Assembly (NCBI GenBank): GCA_914767715.1
Contig: OU612065.1
Location: 38,998,001 to 39,062,000, forward strand
DNA: 64,000 nucleotides
Direction: 5' to 3'
Origin: Membranipora membranacea
Taxonomy: Eukaryota > Bryozoa > Gymnolaemata > Cheilostomatida > Membraniporidae
The notes beneath the pieces were generated by a model. The model saw only the letters and a program-made list of their open reading frames with translations, was not told where the DNA came from and ran no database searches. The position numbers and the translations under genes are program-made. Shown piece by piece: positions 49,991 to 59,639 of this stretch (position 1 is the first letter of the stretch; each line of letters begins with the position of its first letter).

Positions 49991-51500
49991 TCATGCAAAC
50001 TCCATCGTTTAGCAGCATTGTGTAGAGACTGAAGAGGACACTTTTCGCTGTACAAACTCCCTGGTTTCAGCTAGCCGCAATTGATCTTTGTATACGGTAA
50101 ACCATTAAGCCTTGTAAAATTATATTTATGTCATAATAAAAATTCGATAAAAAAGATGAAAAATGAAAAAAAACCGCCTGGCACTGCATCTGTAGAATGC
50201 TAATCAATGTGGCTTTAAAATATACTATGATTGATGATAGATGTCTGAATAAACAAACTGGTGAATTCCATTTGCTACTTTTTATACCTTAAAATACATC
50301 TTGTCAATCCTTCACTCCCACAGGTGAAGCTTACAGCACTCCATTCTGATGTCACTTTGTGCCGCACTTATTTTTGCCTCCCTACAATCTTTCCTCGACT
50401 AAGTCGCTTTGCAGAATATCACCATATTTTATGACCTAAAACCACTTCAGAAAAAAAATTCAGCCTCATCAGGTCAATAATATTGTGTTCTGGGGATTGA
50501 AGAATATATGTAGATGAGTCTTGTTCCCTGGTCGACTTATCAGCTGGATTCTGAATCCTGTTCCCTGTTGCTTGATTACCAGTTAATTCAGTCAGAGATT
50601 TGGTTGCTTTGAACTTATGTATGCAAGAAATATTGATTTGATTGATTTCACTTCAATCAGCGGCAGACTGTGCAGCAGCAGATCGTAACTCAATTTGAAG
50701 TAGAGAACAATTAGTAATGCTATCTGATTGGCTGTTTGATTTGATTGAAATTTCAATGCCATATCTATTTTTTTTATTTTATTAAACCATATTAGGGCTT
50801 TGATTGGCTGAAGAGGATTACGCCCTGAAAATTTCAATACATATTTCGGAGAGGACAATTCTGTGTGGCGAGCTGATAGTTTTACAGAGTTTTATTTGCG
50901 AGTATCTGTGGAAATTTGCATGAATAAGTGTGGCCTCAGTTTGAGATTAGATATTCTAACATATCCTAGCAAATCCTAAAAATATCCTAGCATATGTTTT
51001 CTGACACAATTATCATTTCCACAATCAATCATTACTTCAAAATTTTTTTTAATTAGAGTCCTTAAACAAGCGTACAAAAAACTGATTCCAAATTTGGATT
51101 TCATGATGAATCATGAATGATGATTGGTCAAATAAAATATCCTGAAATAAAAAAACATCATGAGCAAAATACTTTGTCAGGCGCATACTGATGTACTCTC
51201 TGGTGATGCTTGTTATCTTAGCGAAAATCATTGGGCAAAATCAAAGCCAAGCTATTAAAATTCTATTTCAGAGTTACTGTCATCAATCATTTGCAGACCA
51301 TACTTAGGCAACATTCTGAATAGACTGTAGAGGGAAGGATCACACATTTTTGATGGTGTCAGCTATTGATCTCTGTATTTATGTAAAATATCAAATATTT
51401 GACCAATTGTATAAAGTAATCATCAATCAATCCTTAAAATCAATTTATGTCTAAATGAAAATTCAATACGAAATAGGACAGAATGTGTCATGAAAAAACA
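49990..51500 (-). repeat. Block 3: two inverted copies of the dispersed repeat
   Basis: 49990-50200 and 51290-51500 are reverse complements of the 39570-39800 / 42350-42560 core. 50340-50600 is the reverse complement of 39015-39260 (CAACAGGGA, CTGATAAATCG/CGACTTATCAG, AAGTGGTTT blocks). 50930-51160 pairs with 42640-42990. 50600-50930 shows nothing recognised. Confidence 0.7.
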
Positions 51501-51748
51501 CACTGGAAAATTGACATTACTTTTTGGTGACAGCTGTGATAGGCACTGCCTCCCTAGAGATAGTTTGGATTATAAATATCTATAATTGAATAATTGATGC
51601 CAGAGTAAGTTCATTTGTGATATCCCTTTGCAATTTTTTAAACTTTGAATGCATTGGAGGCTTTGTCTTTGAAAAAAGACTCACTCTCCACCCCCTGCCA
51701 ACTTTCAGTCATCGACAACCCTTATCCCTGATCAAACTATGATATCAA
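51500..51748. other. Unassigned spacer
   Basis: No repeat, gene or motif was recognised between the end of block 3 and the partial foldback element. Confidence 0.3.
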
Positions 51749-52120
51749 CACAGAGTAAGGATATACAGAGGGGACACTTCAATGATCGTTATGGTGCCTG
51801 CTGTTTTTGATCCAGTGGGGGAAATTCATCATTTGGTCACCTGCCAATTTTCAATAATTATATAAGCTAAAATGTAAAATGATCAGGCAGACATAGCTAC
51901 CTGTGAAAGGTCATAATTCATTCTGTATTTATCCTAAAGACTGATTTCCAACTTTTTTGAAATGTCCAACTTTCAATTTCTTTTCATTTTTTGCTAGGAT
52001 ACATGGGCTATGAGTAATACAGGCTTTAAAAATGAGTTTAACCATATAGATTTACATGTGACAATTGATAGACGTTTGGTCCTCAAAATTAGGAAATGTC
52101 CGTGTACTGACCCTAACCAC
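51749..52120 (+). mobile_element. Partial copy of the 690-bp foldback element
   Basis: It starts with CACAGAGTAAGGATATACAG and follows the left arm of 29195-29884 through the palindrome centre (GTGACAATTGATAGACG, AATTAGGAAATGTCCGTG). It then stops matching near 52120. The second arm is missing. Confidence 0.8.
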
Positions 52121-52401
52121 AGGCATAATATATCATCCCGTCTTCACCATTTCAAAAAATCAAAACTGAAAAGCCAACACCTGAACTTTGTTGTGTCATA
52201 TTTTCTGATTTTGACTTTATTAAATTGTGTCAATATATCATAATATTTAGGATAGCTGCATATTCATCATGACCCCATTATTGTGCGTTTTGTTGTGCAG
52301 ATTGTTGTGCAGATTGTTGTGCGTGACATCGTGCTGACAAGCTGCTTGTGAAAATTTCTCTCTCTCTTGATTAAAAATTGTAAATAATCACTGGATATCA
52401 T

Positions 52402-53940
52402 ATGGAAGACAGTGCTTTAAGTTCTAAAAAGCGGAAGCGAGATGACCAAGATGACGATCAGCAAGAAAACAAAAAAGAAATGCCGTATTATTTAAACAAA
52501 CTCAGAGCACTTCAAAAAAAGCTGGACTCAACAACTCAAGACAACAGCATCGAAATCAAAGGTACTCTTGACAACATTCAAATCGTACTGGTGTGCAATT
52601 CTGCAACATACGAGGTTGTCAAAGCTAACTTCCAGTCCTCGTTAAAAGAGCAAGGACTTTACACCTCTTTACAGACCAACAGGGATCAAACAAAAACAAC
52701 TGTAGTCGCTGTAGTGGTCACAGTTAAAACCAAGAAGAAAGGAAAAAAATCTTTATACACTACGAACTTTTATAATACAACATCTACCATACTTGTCAAT
52801 GGTATTAAGGACAAAGATATTTTCCTTGACCACTACACTAAACTTATCAACGACATTCCTGAACATACTATAAATGCATTGAATGCCACCATTCAACAGA
52901 AATGTAAAGAATTCATTACATCCGAGCAAGGCATGAATGCGGCAGAAGTTCAACTACCAAGTCTGGAAAACGGCTACACGTCCAATCAAAGCTCCAGCAC
53001 ATCAGTTGCCATGGAAAGCACCAGCTCTCACAATCATCAAAGAACATCAGGCAACACATGTGAATCATGCAGCAATATCCAAAGCCTCATCAGCGTCATG
53101 ATGAGCAAAATCTCGGAGCTAGAAAAAAAAGTTAAACAACAAAGCACTTTAATACAGAAACTTGTTGACCAACAACCAATAACCGATCAAATACAACATC
53201 AATTCGACCAACTTGAAACCAGCATCAACAAACATCTAACAAGTAAATTGGAATGCAATTCTAATTCCTCACCACGTGAAAAAGTTTCTCCCAACAATCA
53301 AACAGCATCAGCACAACACTGGGCTAACTATAATCATCAGCAACTTAATCTGCCATCAACTTCCTCAACGAACAACAACAATCGAACCAGCATGAGAACA
53401 CAACCCCCAAAAGAACAAAAAATAGACAACAGTTTCCGCCCTATAGACAATCTTGTCATAGATATTAAGAAGGACTCCATGACCTACAGCAACTTTAACC
53501 AAGATACCATCAGACGCACCCTCAACAAAACCTTTGGGCCAATCATAATAGAAAAGGTTACCAGATATAACTTCAATACAAACAAACCCAAAATTATGAT
53601 ACAGTTCAACCACCAAGAAACAAGAAACAACATCCTACGCAAATGGAACACTGATCTATTTGGTGGATCAAGTATACGCCAAACAATCGACCCGAGGTCC
53701 CTGACAGAAAATATGGGTATGTTGAAAGGTGTCCCACTAGATGCTGAGGACAGCACTGTAATAAATGATATAAAAGTGCTCTACCCTCATGCTACGTCAG
53801 AAAGAATTTTTAAGGAGGGCAAACCAATGAGAATGTTCAAAATTAAGTTCCATTCTCATGATGATTTTCTTTTTTCTATTAAAAATGGCATTTGTCTCCA
53901 ATCACAAAGTGTTAAATGTCAATTTGAGCAAATGAGATAA
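52402..53940 (+). CDS. LINE ORF1 protein (512 aa)
   Basis: It begins with a short acidic-basic stretch containing the KKRKR nuclear-type signal, then MPYYLNKLRALQKKLD. A compact N-terminal module follows, with YTTNFYNTTSTILVNG at about 120-135 and HYTKLINDIP and ATIQQKCKEF after it; the second LINE family (17711-17880) also has it. A Ser/Gln/Asn-rich linker comes next, then a coiled-coil-like helix (ISELEKKVKQQSTLIQKLVD, about 235-254). The C-terminal domain at about 350-512 has FGPIIIEKVTRYN and an RRM-like spacing (KIMIQFNHQETRNNIL). No CCHC zinc knuckle is seen. By analogy with other LINEs it should bind the element's RNA and multimerise. It is followed by ORF2 with one shared base. I cannot assign named domains with certainty. 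Confidence 0.9.
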   Translation: MEDSALSSKKRKRDDQDDDQQENKKEMPYYLNKLRALQKKLDSTTQDNSIEIKGTLDNIQIVLVCNSATYEVVKANFQSSLKEQGLYTSLQTNRDQTKTTVVAVVVTVKTKKKGKKSLYTTNFYNTTSTILVNGIKDKDIFLDHYTKLINDIPEHTINALNATIQQKCKEFITSEQGMNAAEVQLPSLENGYTSNQSSSTSVAMESTSSHNHQRTSGNTCESCSNIQSLISVMMSKISELEKKVKQQSTLIQKLVDQQPITDQIQHQFDQLETSINKHLTSKLECNSNSSPREKVSPNNQTASAQHWANYNHQQLNLPSTSSTNNNNRTSMRTQPPKEQKIDNSFRPIDNLVIDIKKDSMTYSNFNQDTIRRTLNKTFGPIIIEKVTRYNFNTNKPKIMIQFNHQETRNNILRKWNTDLFGGSSIRQTIDPRSLTENMGMLKGVPLDAEDSTVINDIKVLYPHATSERIFKEGKPMRMFKIKFHSHDDFLFSIKNGICLQSQSVKCQFEQMR

Positions 53941-53942
53941 TG
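53938..53942 (+). promoter_or_regulatory. TAATG stop-start overlap coupling ORF1 and ORF2
   Basis: The ORF1 stop TAA (53938-53940) shares its last base with the ORF2 ATG (53940-53942). In some non-LTR elements, for example silkworm SART1, a UAAUG overlap drives translation of ORF2 by termination-reinitiation. Same layout seen here; the mechanism is inferred. Confidence 0.75.
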
Positions 53943-56696
53943 AATTCTGAATTTGCATTTTTGAATGTCCGTGGAATCACCAGCAAAATAGAGGAGATAA
54001 AATCAATTTTGCATCAACGTAAATTCGCGATTCTAGGATTAGCAGAAACATTTTTGAATGAGCATGATGGTGTTGGTATTTATGCGGTGCCAGGTTATCA
54101 GGTGATTAGGAGAGATCGGGGATATGGTTACGGTGGTGGTCTCATTGTCTACATACATGAATCCGTGCAATTCGAACATCTTGCAGATTTTGACAATAGC
54201 ATGCCTGAGTCTATAACTATCAAAGTAAAGCCAAGTACAAATAAAAGTTGTTTAGTCTCATTTATATACAGACCTCCCAACTCCAAGTCCGCATGGTATG
54301 ATCTTGCTTACGAATACTTTGAAAAAGCTTTTTCACTGTATAATGAAATGATTATACTTGGAGATTTTAACATCAACATCCTTGAACAAAGAAGCAACAG
54401 AAAGTGGTTGAATATTGTTAAATCTTTTTCCTTCCGTCAATTGATCTCGGAGCCAACAAGAGTTACAGAAACATCCAGCACCCTGATCGATCACATATAC
54501 ACAAATCTGCCCTCAGATATGTCAGAGAGTGGAATTATAAAATATGGAATGAGTGATCATTACTTAGTTTTCATTAAAATTTTATTTTCCGCATTAAAGG
54601 TAAAAGCAAAAAGAACATCATTTGAATTCAATGACTATTCCAAATTTACAAACCAGAATATACGTGACCTTTTTTCTGGTCGTCACTTTAATGATGTATT
54701 GTGTGAGAATACTGTAGACCGTATGTATGCAAGATTTAATGACACCTATAGTTCATTAATCAAAACACTTGTCATCACCAAGAAAAGATTTGTAAAAACT
54801 GCTCAACTGCCCAAATGGTTAGATGATGAGGTAAAATCACACATGCATTTGCGTGATAGATTGAAGAGAGAGGGCAAATGGGAAGAATACAAAATTCAAC
54901 GCAATTATGTTACAAATTTGATTAAGAAGAAAAAAAAATCGGTTATTTCAGATATAATTAAAAATAACAAAAATAACACCAAACCTGTTTGGGAAGCTTT
55001 AGGAATCAATCAAACTAAGATTTCACCGATGGTCAATATCGGTGGTTTATCCCCTGATGAATTGAACAGACACTTTACATCGATTGCAAAATCCATAACC
55101 AAAGACATCCCTGATTCCCATGAATATAACATGATTAGACCAGTGACAACCCAAACGTTTTCTCAATTGACTCGCTTTACTCCAGAAATTTGTTTCAAAT
55201 ACTTAAAAAACATTTCTGACAATAAAGCAACTGGTCATGATGGTATATCTGTTAAGGTTTTAAAGAAAACATGGCCTTACATATGCGACATTGTAACTGA
55301 CATGTTCAATAGAGCATTAATAGAGGGTGTATTTCCTTCACAGTGGAAAACCGCAAGAGTAATTCCTATTCATAAGGGTGGAGATATCAAAGATCCATCT
55401 AATTATCGCCCTATATCAATACTTCCTGTGCTATCTAAGATTTTTGAGAAACATGTGAATTACCAAATTCAAAAATATCTCACCACAAACAAACTTCTTC
55501 ACAAATTACAATGCGGATTTAGAGAAGGTTATTCCTGTGTTGATTCCCTACACAAACTCATTTCTGACTGTTTGTCAGCCAGATCAGATGGTCACTTTGT
55601 TGCTATGATGTTTTTGGATTTCAAAAAAGCTTTTGACTGCGTCAACCATAAAATTCTTCTGAAAAAATTGACAATGTATGGTATAACGGGCAAACTGCAC
55701 TCTCTCATAAAATCTTTCCTAACAGATAGGACACAATTTGTAGCTATACAACAAGGTGCAAAAAGTTCAAAAATTCTTCCAATAGACATTGGTGTCCCCC
55801 AGGGCTCAATTCTGGCACCAAGTTTATTCCTCATATACGTCAATGATCTTTTATCCTACACATTACATTCCAAGGCATTTGCCTACGCTGATGATACAGT
55901 TTTCGTATCAAAATCTGACAACTTTGATACACTTAATGATTTATGTGATACTGATCTACACTTGATAGAAAGTTGGTGTAGGAATAATAGGATGTTGATA
56001 AACATAAAAAAATCTCACTATATGCTTGTACAACCCTCTCATAGAGCCACATCTCTAGATTTAGATCTAAAAATTAACCATAAAAAACTAAACCGAAATG
56101 CCAATACCAAACTCCTTGGTTTTACTTTGAATGACTCATTGACATGGGACGATCATGTAGACCAGATTTGCATCAAAATAAACAAAAGTTTGGCATTATT
56201 CCAGAAATGCAGGGCATTCCTAGATAGTAAATCATCTCGTAACTTTTATTTCCAGTATGTCTTTTGTCATATGATATATGGCATCCGCATATATGGCAAC
56301 CTATCACCACAATATATTCTTGAAAGAATATACTTGCTCCAAAAGAGGGCTTTCCGCCTAATAGCAAATGTCAGCCACATACCATATCATCTAATACATA
56401 CAAGAGATTTACATACATCTCTTGGTCTGATTCCTTTTCCTCTCCTTGCTGGTCATTTCACCTGTATTTTTGGTTTCCAAATTTTGCATTTGATTGCACC
56501 TGACTTTCTTTTGGAAGGCTTTATTCCAGCTAGCTCTAAAACCTTTTTTAGAGACAGATACCTATTACATTATCACACTGATCAATTAAGACAAAAAATC
56601 ACTACAACTTTTAACTCTTTACCAATTCAGATACGCTCAGCAACCAAACTCACTCATTTTAAACAACAACTATCAAAGCACTTTATATCCTATTAA
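53940..56696 (+). CDS. LINE ORF2: APE-type endonuclease plus reverse transcriptase (918 aa)
   Basis: Endonuclease at about 1-215: FLNVRG (Asn9), LAETFL (Glu36), FIYRPP (Tyr110), GDFNIN (141-146), TLIDHIYTN (181-189) and SDH (205-207), all key residues present. Linker 220-420. Reverse transcriptase about 425-720: KATGHDGIS, FPSQWKTARVIPIHKGGD, NYRPIS, QCGFREGYS, FLDFKKAFDCVNH (motif A, 558-570), GVPQGSILAPSLF (motif B, 618-630), YADD (649-652) and LLGFTLNDSLTWDDHVD. The C-terminal region has FCHMIYGIRIYG, LQKRAFRLIA and FNSLPIQIRSA, as in CR1/L2-type elements. It nicks target DNA and copies element RNA at the nick. No stop, frameshift or motif loss is seen, so it may be active. Confidence 0.95.
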   Translation: MNSEFAFLNVRGITSKIEEIKSILHQRKFAILGLAETFLNEHDGVGIYAVPGYQVIRRDRGYGYGGGLIVYIHESVQFEHLADFDNSMPESITIKVKPSTNKSCLVSFIYRPPNSKSAWYDLAYEYFEKAFSLYNEMIILGDFNINILEQRSNRKWLNIVKSFSFRQLISEPTRVTETSSTLIDHIYTNLPSDMSESGIIKYGMSDHYLVFIKILFSALKVKAKRTSFEFNDYSKFTNQNIRDLFSGRHFNDVLCENTVDRMYARFNDTYSSLIKTLVITKKRFVKTAQLPKWLDDEVKSHMHLRDRLKREGKWEEYKIQRNYVTNLIKKKKKSVISDIIKNNKNNTKPVWEALGINQTKISPMVNIGGLSPDELNRHFTSIAKSITKDIPDSHEYNMIRPVTTQTFSQLTRFTPEICFKYLKNISDNKATGHDGISVKVLKKTWPYICDIVTDMFNRALIEGVFPSQWKTARVIPIHKGGDIKDPSNYRPISILPVLSKIFEKHVNYQIQKYLTTNKLLHKLQCGFREGYSCVDSLHKLISDCLSARSDGHFVAMMFLDFKKAFDCVNHKILLKKLTMYGITGKLHSLIKSFLTDRTQFVAIQQGAKSSKILPIDIGVPQGSILAPSLFLIYVNDLLSYTLHSKAFAYADDTVFVSKSDNFDTLNDLCDTDLHLIESWCRNNRMLINIKKSHYMLVQPSHRATSLDLDLKINHKKLNRNANTKLLGFTLNDSLTWDDHVDQICIKINKSLALFQKCRAFLDSKSSRNFYFQYVFCHMIYGIRIYGNLSPQYILERIYLLQKRAFRLIANVSHIPYHLIHTRDLHTSLGLIPFPLLAGHFTCIFGFQILHLIAPDFLLEGFIPASSKTFFRDRYLLHYHTDQLRQKITTTFNSLPIQIRSATKLTHFKQQLSKHFISY

Positions 56697-56816
56697 TTCT
56701 TGTTACTTGAGTATTTTTTCTCTCCGCTTAAGTTTTTTCTTTTTTGTTCTGTCACTGCATGAAAAACATTCCTAAAGATGATGTAGAATGACAATAAAAG
56801 TATATATATATATATG

Positions 56817-57063
56817 TCAAAATTTAGAATAGTCAACGCCAGAAAGTATGCTGTAAATCATTTTTCTTACCTTGACTATATTTAGTATTGTCAACATTGA
56901 AAACTAAAAATAGTTGTGGTCAGTTATTTATTCAGATAAATTCATGTCAACTATTATATACAATTAATAATTATATTATTATCAACTTAATCATGGCTTT
57001 GAAAGTTTGAACTTGAAACCTTCAGACAAGAAACATTTTTTAAATTTGTGTCAGTAAACAAGT
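56817..57063 (+). promoter_or_regulatory. 5' flank of P450 copy D
   Basis: The last 60 bases before the ATG (GAAACCTTCAGACAAGAAACATT) match the 5' leader of copies A and B in reverse orientation, so the untranslated leader is conserved. The more distal promoter similarity is weak because the LINE ends about 250 bp upstream. Confidence 0.5.
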
Positions 57064-58408
57064 ATGTTTGTGTGGCTGCTGGCTGTGCTTTTATTCCTGC
57101 TTACCTACATCTTGTGTAATGGGATGCAAAAAAGACCAGAGGGATTCCCACCTGGACCATCCAGACTGCCGTTCATTGGAAATCTTTTGCAAATCATACT
57201 CTGTGGAACAATTGAAAGGTTCTTCAACAAATACAGAAAGATATACGGAGATGTAAGTACCAGAATAAGCTCATATGATAAATAAAGAAATTACTGCCAT
57301 TGATCCACTTTCATTGGTATAATTTAAAAGTCAATTCAGTATGTCAACCCGAAGATCCCGATCCTCCTGTAAAATTGTGATACTTTGACCACTAACATCA
57401 GATAAAACGGCAATAGGATTTGGTTGGTGTGGTCGGAATAGGCACCAAGTTTTTAATAATTTGAAGGCTCCGCTCTCTTCTTCTCACACAAGACATAATA
57501 TGTGTATGTATGCTGATGGCACTTCAGCTTTGTCAGTACAGGAAAGTAAAATTGATGTACTACATCAATTTTTCCTCTTGAAAGGCCACTACCACCCCTT
57601 CTTTTCAAATATGAATCCACTGAATTCATTCTACCTGTAATCATAAGGCTAGTGATTGTATCTTTATTGTGTAGTGCAATAACAACAAAGGTGTTTATTG
57701 CGTGTGTAAATTAGAAAATATGCAACTCCGGTATTGATATACGATTTTAAAAAAGGATTCATCTACAGCAGATAACTTCGGTGCCCTCATTGATGATATA
57801 ATGGTCATCATATTTTGACAGCTGTTCACTTTTGAGATGGGTGGCAAGCTGATAGTCGTTTCTTCAGGCTATGATATGACTCATCATATCTGGGTTACAC
57901 TTGGTAACAAAACTAGCATCAGATCTCCACGAACAACAACCAAGTATTTGGAGGAACTTTGCCTCCAATACCCAGGTAGGCATGTTGTCAGATTCATTCT
58001 CTCTATTTAATATTAATCTGTACATTACTGTGTAAAGAACATGACTTCAGTTCAAAGGAACTGTGATTGTAGACATGAATAGCATTGAAGTTTTATAATG
58101 TGATCATCCCAGTAATTACTTCTGTTTTAAAGGAACAGTGATTGTAGGCATGAATAGCAACAATGTATTTTAGTTATGTGATTGTCCCAGTTGGTAGAGT
58201 CTGTGGCTAAAACTTTTTTTTTCATTTTATTAGGAGTGGTATTTGCACCTGAACATAATTGGCGAGCAGTTAGGTCCTCATTCCTATCTATCCTTAGAGA
58301 TGAAGGGATGGGCAAGCGGAGAAGTGAAGATAAGATAGTTGAAGAAGTAGAAATATACATTAATCATTTCATTCAACCCAATATTGGAAAACCTGTATCA
58401 ACACATAG
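57064..58408 (+). pseudogene. Cytochrome P450 copy D, exons 1-3 only
   Basis: Exons 57064-57252, 57822-57975 and 58234-58408 are open, have exactly the lengths of exons 1-3 of copy A (189, 154 and 175 bp), and keep GT-AG borders and phases. They give the anchor and FPPGPSRLPFIGN hinge, the FEMGGKLIVVSSGYD block and the C-helix WRAVR. The orientation is opposite to copies A-C and about 21 kb away. Exon 4 and later exons, including the haem loop, are not found through 64000. It is either a 5' fragment or a gene with a very long intron running out of the window. Substitutions are mostly conservative, so loss, if real, may be recent. Confidence 0.75.
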
Positions 58409-59639
58409 GTGAGCTTGTGTATTGACATTCCGTCATAGTAACTGCGATCTTGATTAATACAACAGGGGCATACTGTAATTTAATTTGAAGAAGAGAATGA
58501 AAGATGACTGTGTATAACGAAAATAAAAATCATGTAGTAAGCAAATTCACATTAATTTTGTAAGAGAACATCAAAAGTTATCAACATTCACTGATATGCC
58601 TCATTTACCAATTAAGATAGAGTTCAAATGCCATTTAAAGGTCATTCTACTGGATAACAAGCAACAACATTTAAAAAAAATTGAATCAGAAAGTTTTGAT
58701 CTTTATTTCAATTTTTCAACTCAAGAGCATATCAATGCCAGCACAGAATGCAATCACATAGAATATTTCTAATAATCAGCACCCCTTATTTGGCTTTTTC
58801 TAGCAACTATTATGATAACCTCAACTCAAACTGAAAAATATGAAAAGCTTTAGTGCCTGGGAAAGATGTTTATAATCTGCAAAAACCAAAAGCTACTGAA
58901 TTTTAAATTCCCAGTCAGCAGAGACGCAAGGAATCGCAGTGAGATAAAAAAATAATCTAGTCTATCTTATTGACACCTTATATGCAATGAAACTGCTTGC
59001 TATCAACAATTATTACTCCTAATGGCATATATCCTTTTAAATTGACTAGGCTGCCTTTCAAAAAGTTATCTATGCCTTTTAATGATGCTCAACAATCACC
59101 TTTGGCTGTGCCTGTAGAGAGAGTTAAGGCAAAGTGCAAGTGCAATGTTACATTAAACATAAATAGATGTAGCATCCAAAGCATATTTCGGGGATCTTTG
59201 AACGGAGATGCGAGATTAAAATTATCCATAACCTCAAAGGTGGTGAGTGGGTCCCTGAGACTTGAACTCTGGTTGGTTTGTACTTCCCTGGCCAGCCTCT
59301 TCTCATAGACAAGACAAGCATCATAACCCAAGCTCATCGAATCCATTATTGGATTGCCCTTCAAACTAATTGTTCGTCTAAATACATTGGCTAGCACTTG
59401 TAATAAACGTTTCAAGGTTACGCTCGTCTGTTTGTTTGTTTGTTTGTTTGTTTGTTTGTTTGTTTGTTTGTTTGTTTAATAGGTAGCTTTTTATGTGAAA
59501 ATACTAACAATTAAAAGAAAGTACATTACAAATATCAATTATCAAAATTGAAAAAGTCTTGCTTTGGTAGATAAAAAAGTGATGCAAAAATAAATAGTAC
59601 ACAAAAATGTTAAAACTGGCTTAATCACTATATTTTGAG
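58409..59639. other. Non-coding or unassigned stretch, with TTTG microsatellite
   Basis: No P450 exon was found. A minus-strand frame at 59415-59089 (108 codons, MKRLLQVLANVFRRTIS start) and an overlapping plus-strand frame (59006-59308) have no family resemblance that I recognise. (TTTG)12 occupies 59430-59477. Confidence 0.4.
59430..59477. repeat. (TTTG)12 microsatellite
   Basis: An uninterrupted run of 12 tetranucleotide units. Confidence 0.95.

Larger units (their letters stand above)
52260..56816 (+). mobile_element. Full-coding, possibly active CR1/L2-like LINE retrotransposon
   Basis: One plus-strand unit has a short 5' leader (with a repeated TTGTTGTGCAGA motif near 52285-52325), ORF1 at 52402-53940, ORF2 at 53940-56696, a 3' UTR of about 115 bp, AATAAA at 56793-56798 and a terminal TA-repeat tail (TATATATATATATATGTC). 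Both frames are uninterrupted. The precise 5' edge and any target duplication could not be fixed. The element lies between a truncated foldback element and P450 copy D, about 250 bp before the P450 start codon. A dead relative is at 16690-21150. Confidence 0.9.

Noticed and set aside
53365-53756. Open frames antisense to LINE ORF1 (83 and 90 codons)
   Set aside because: They lie inside the long sense frame, lack motifs, and are expected by chance opposite an open coding frame.
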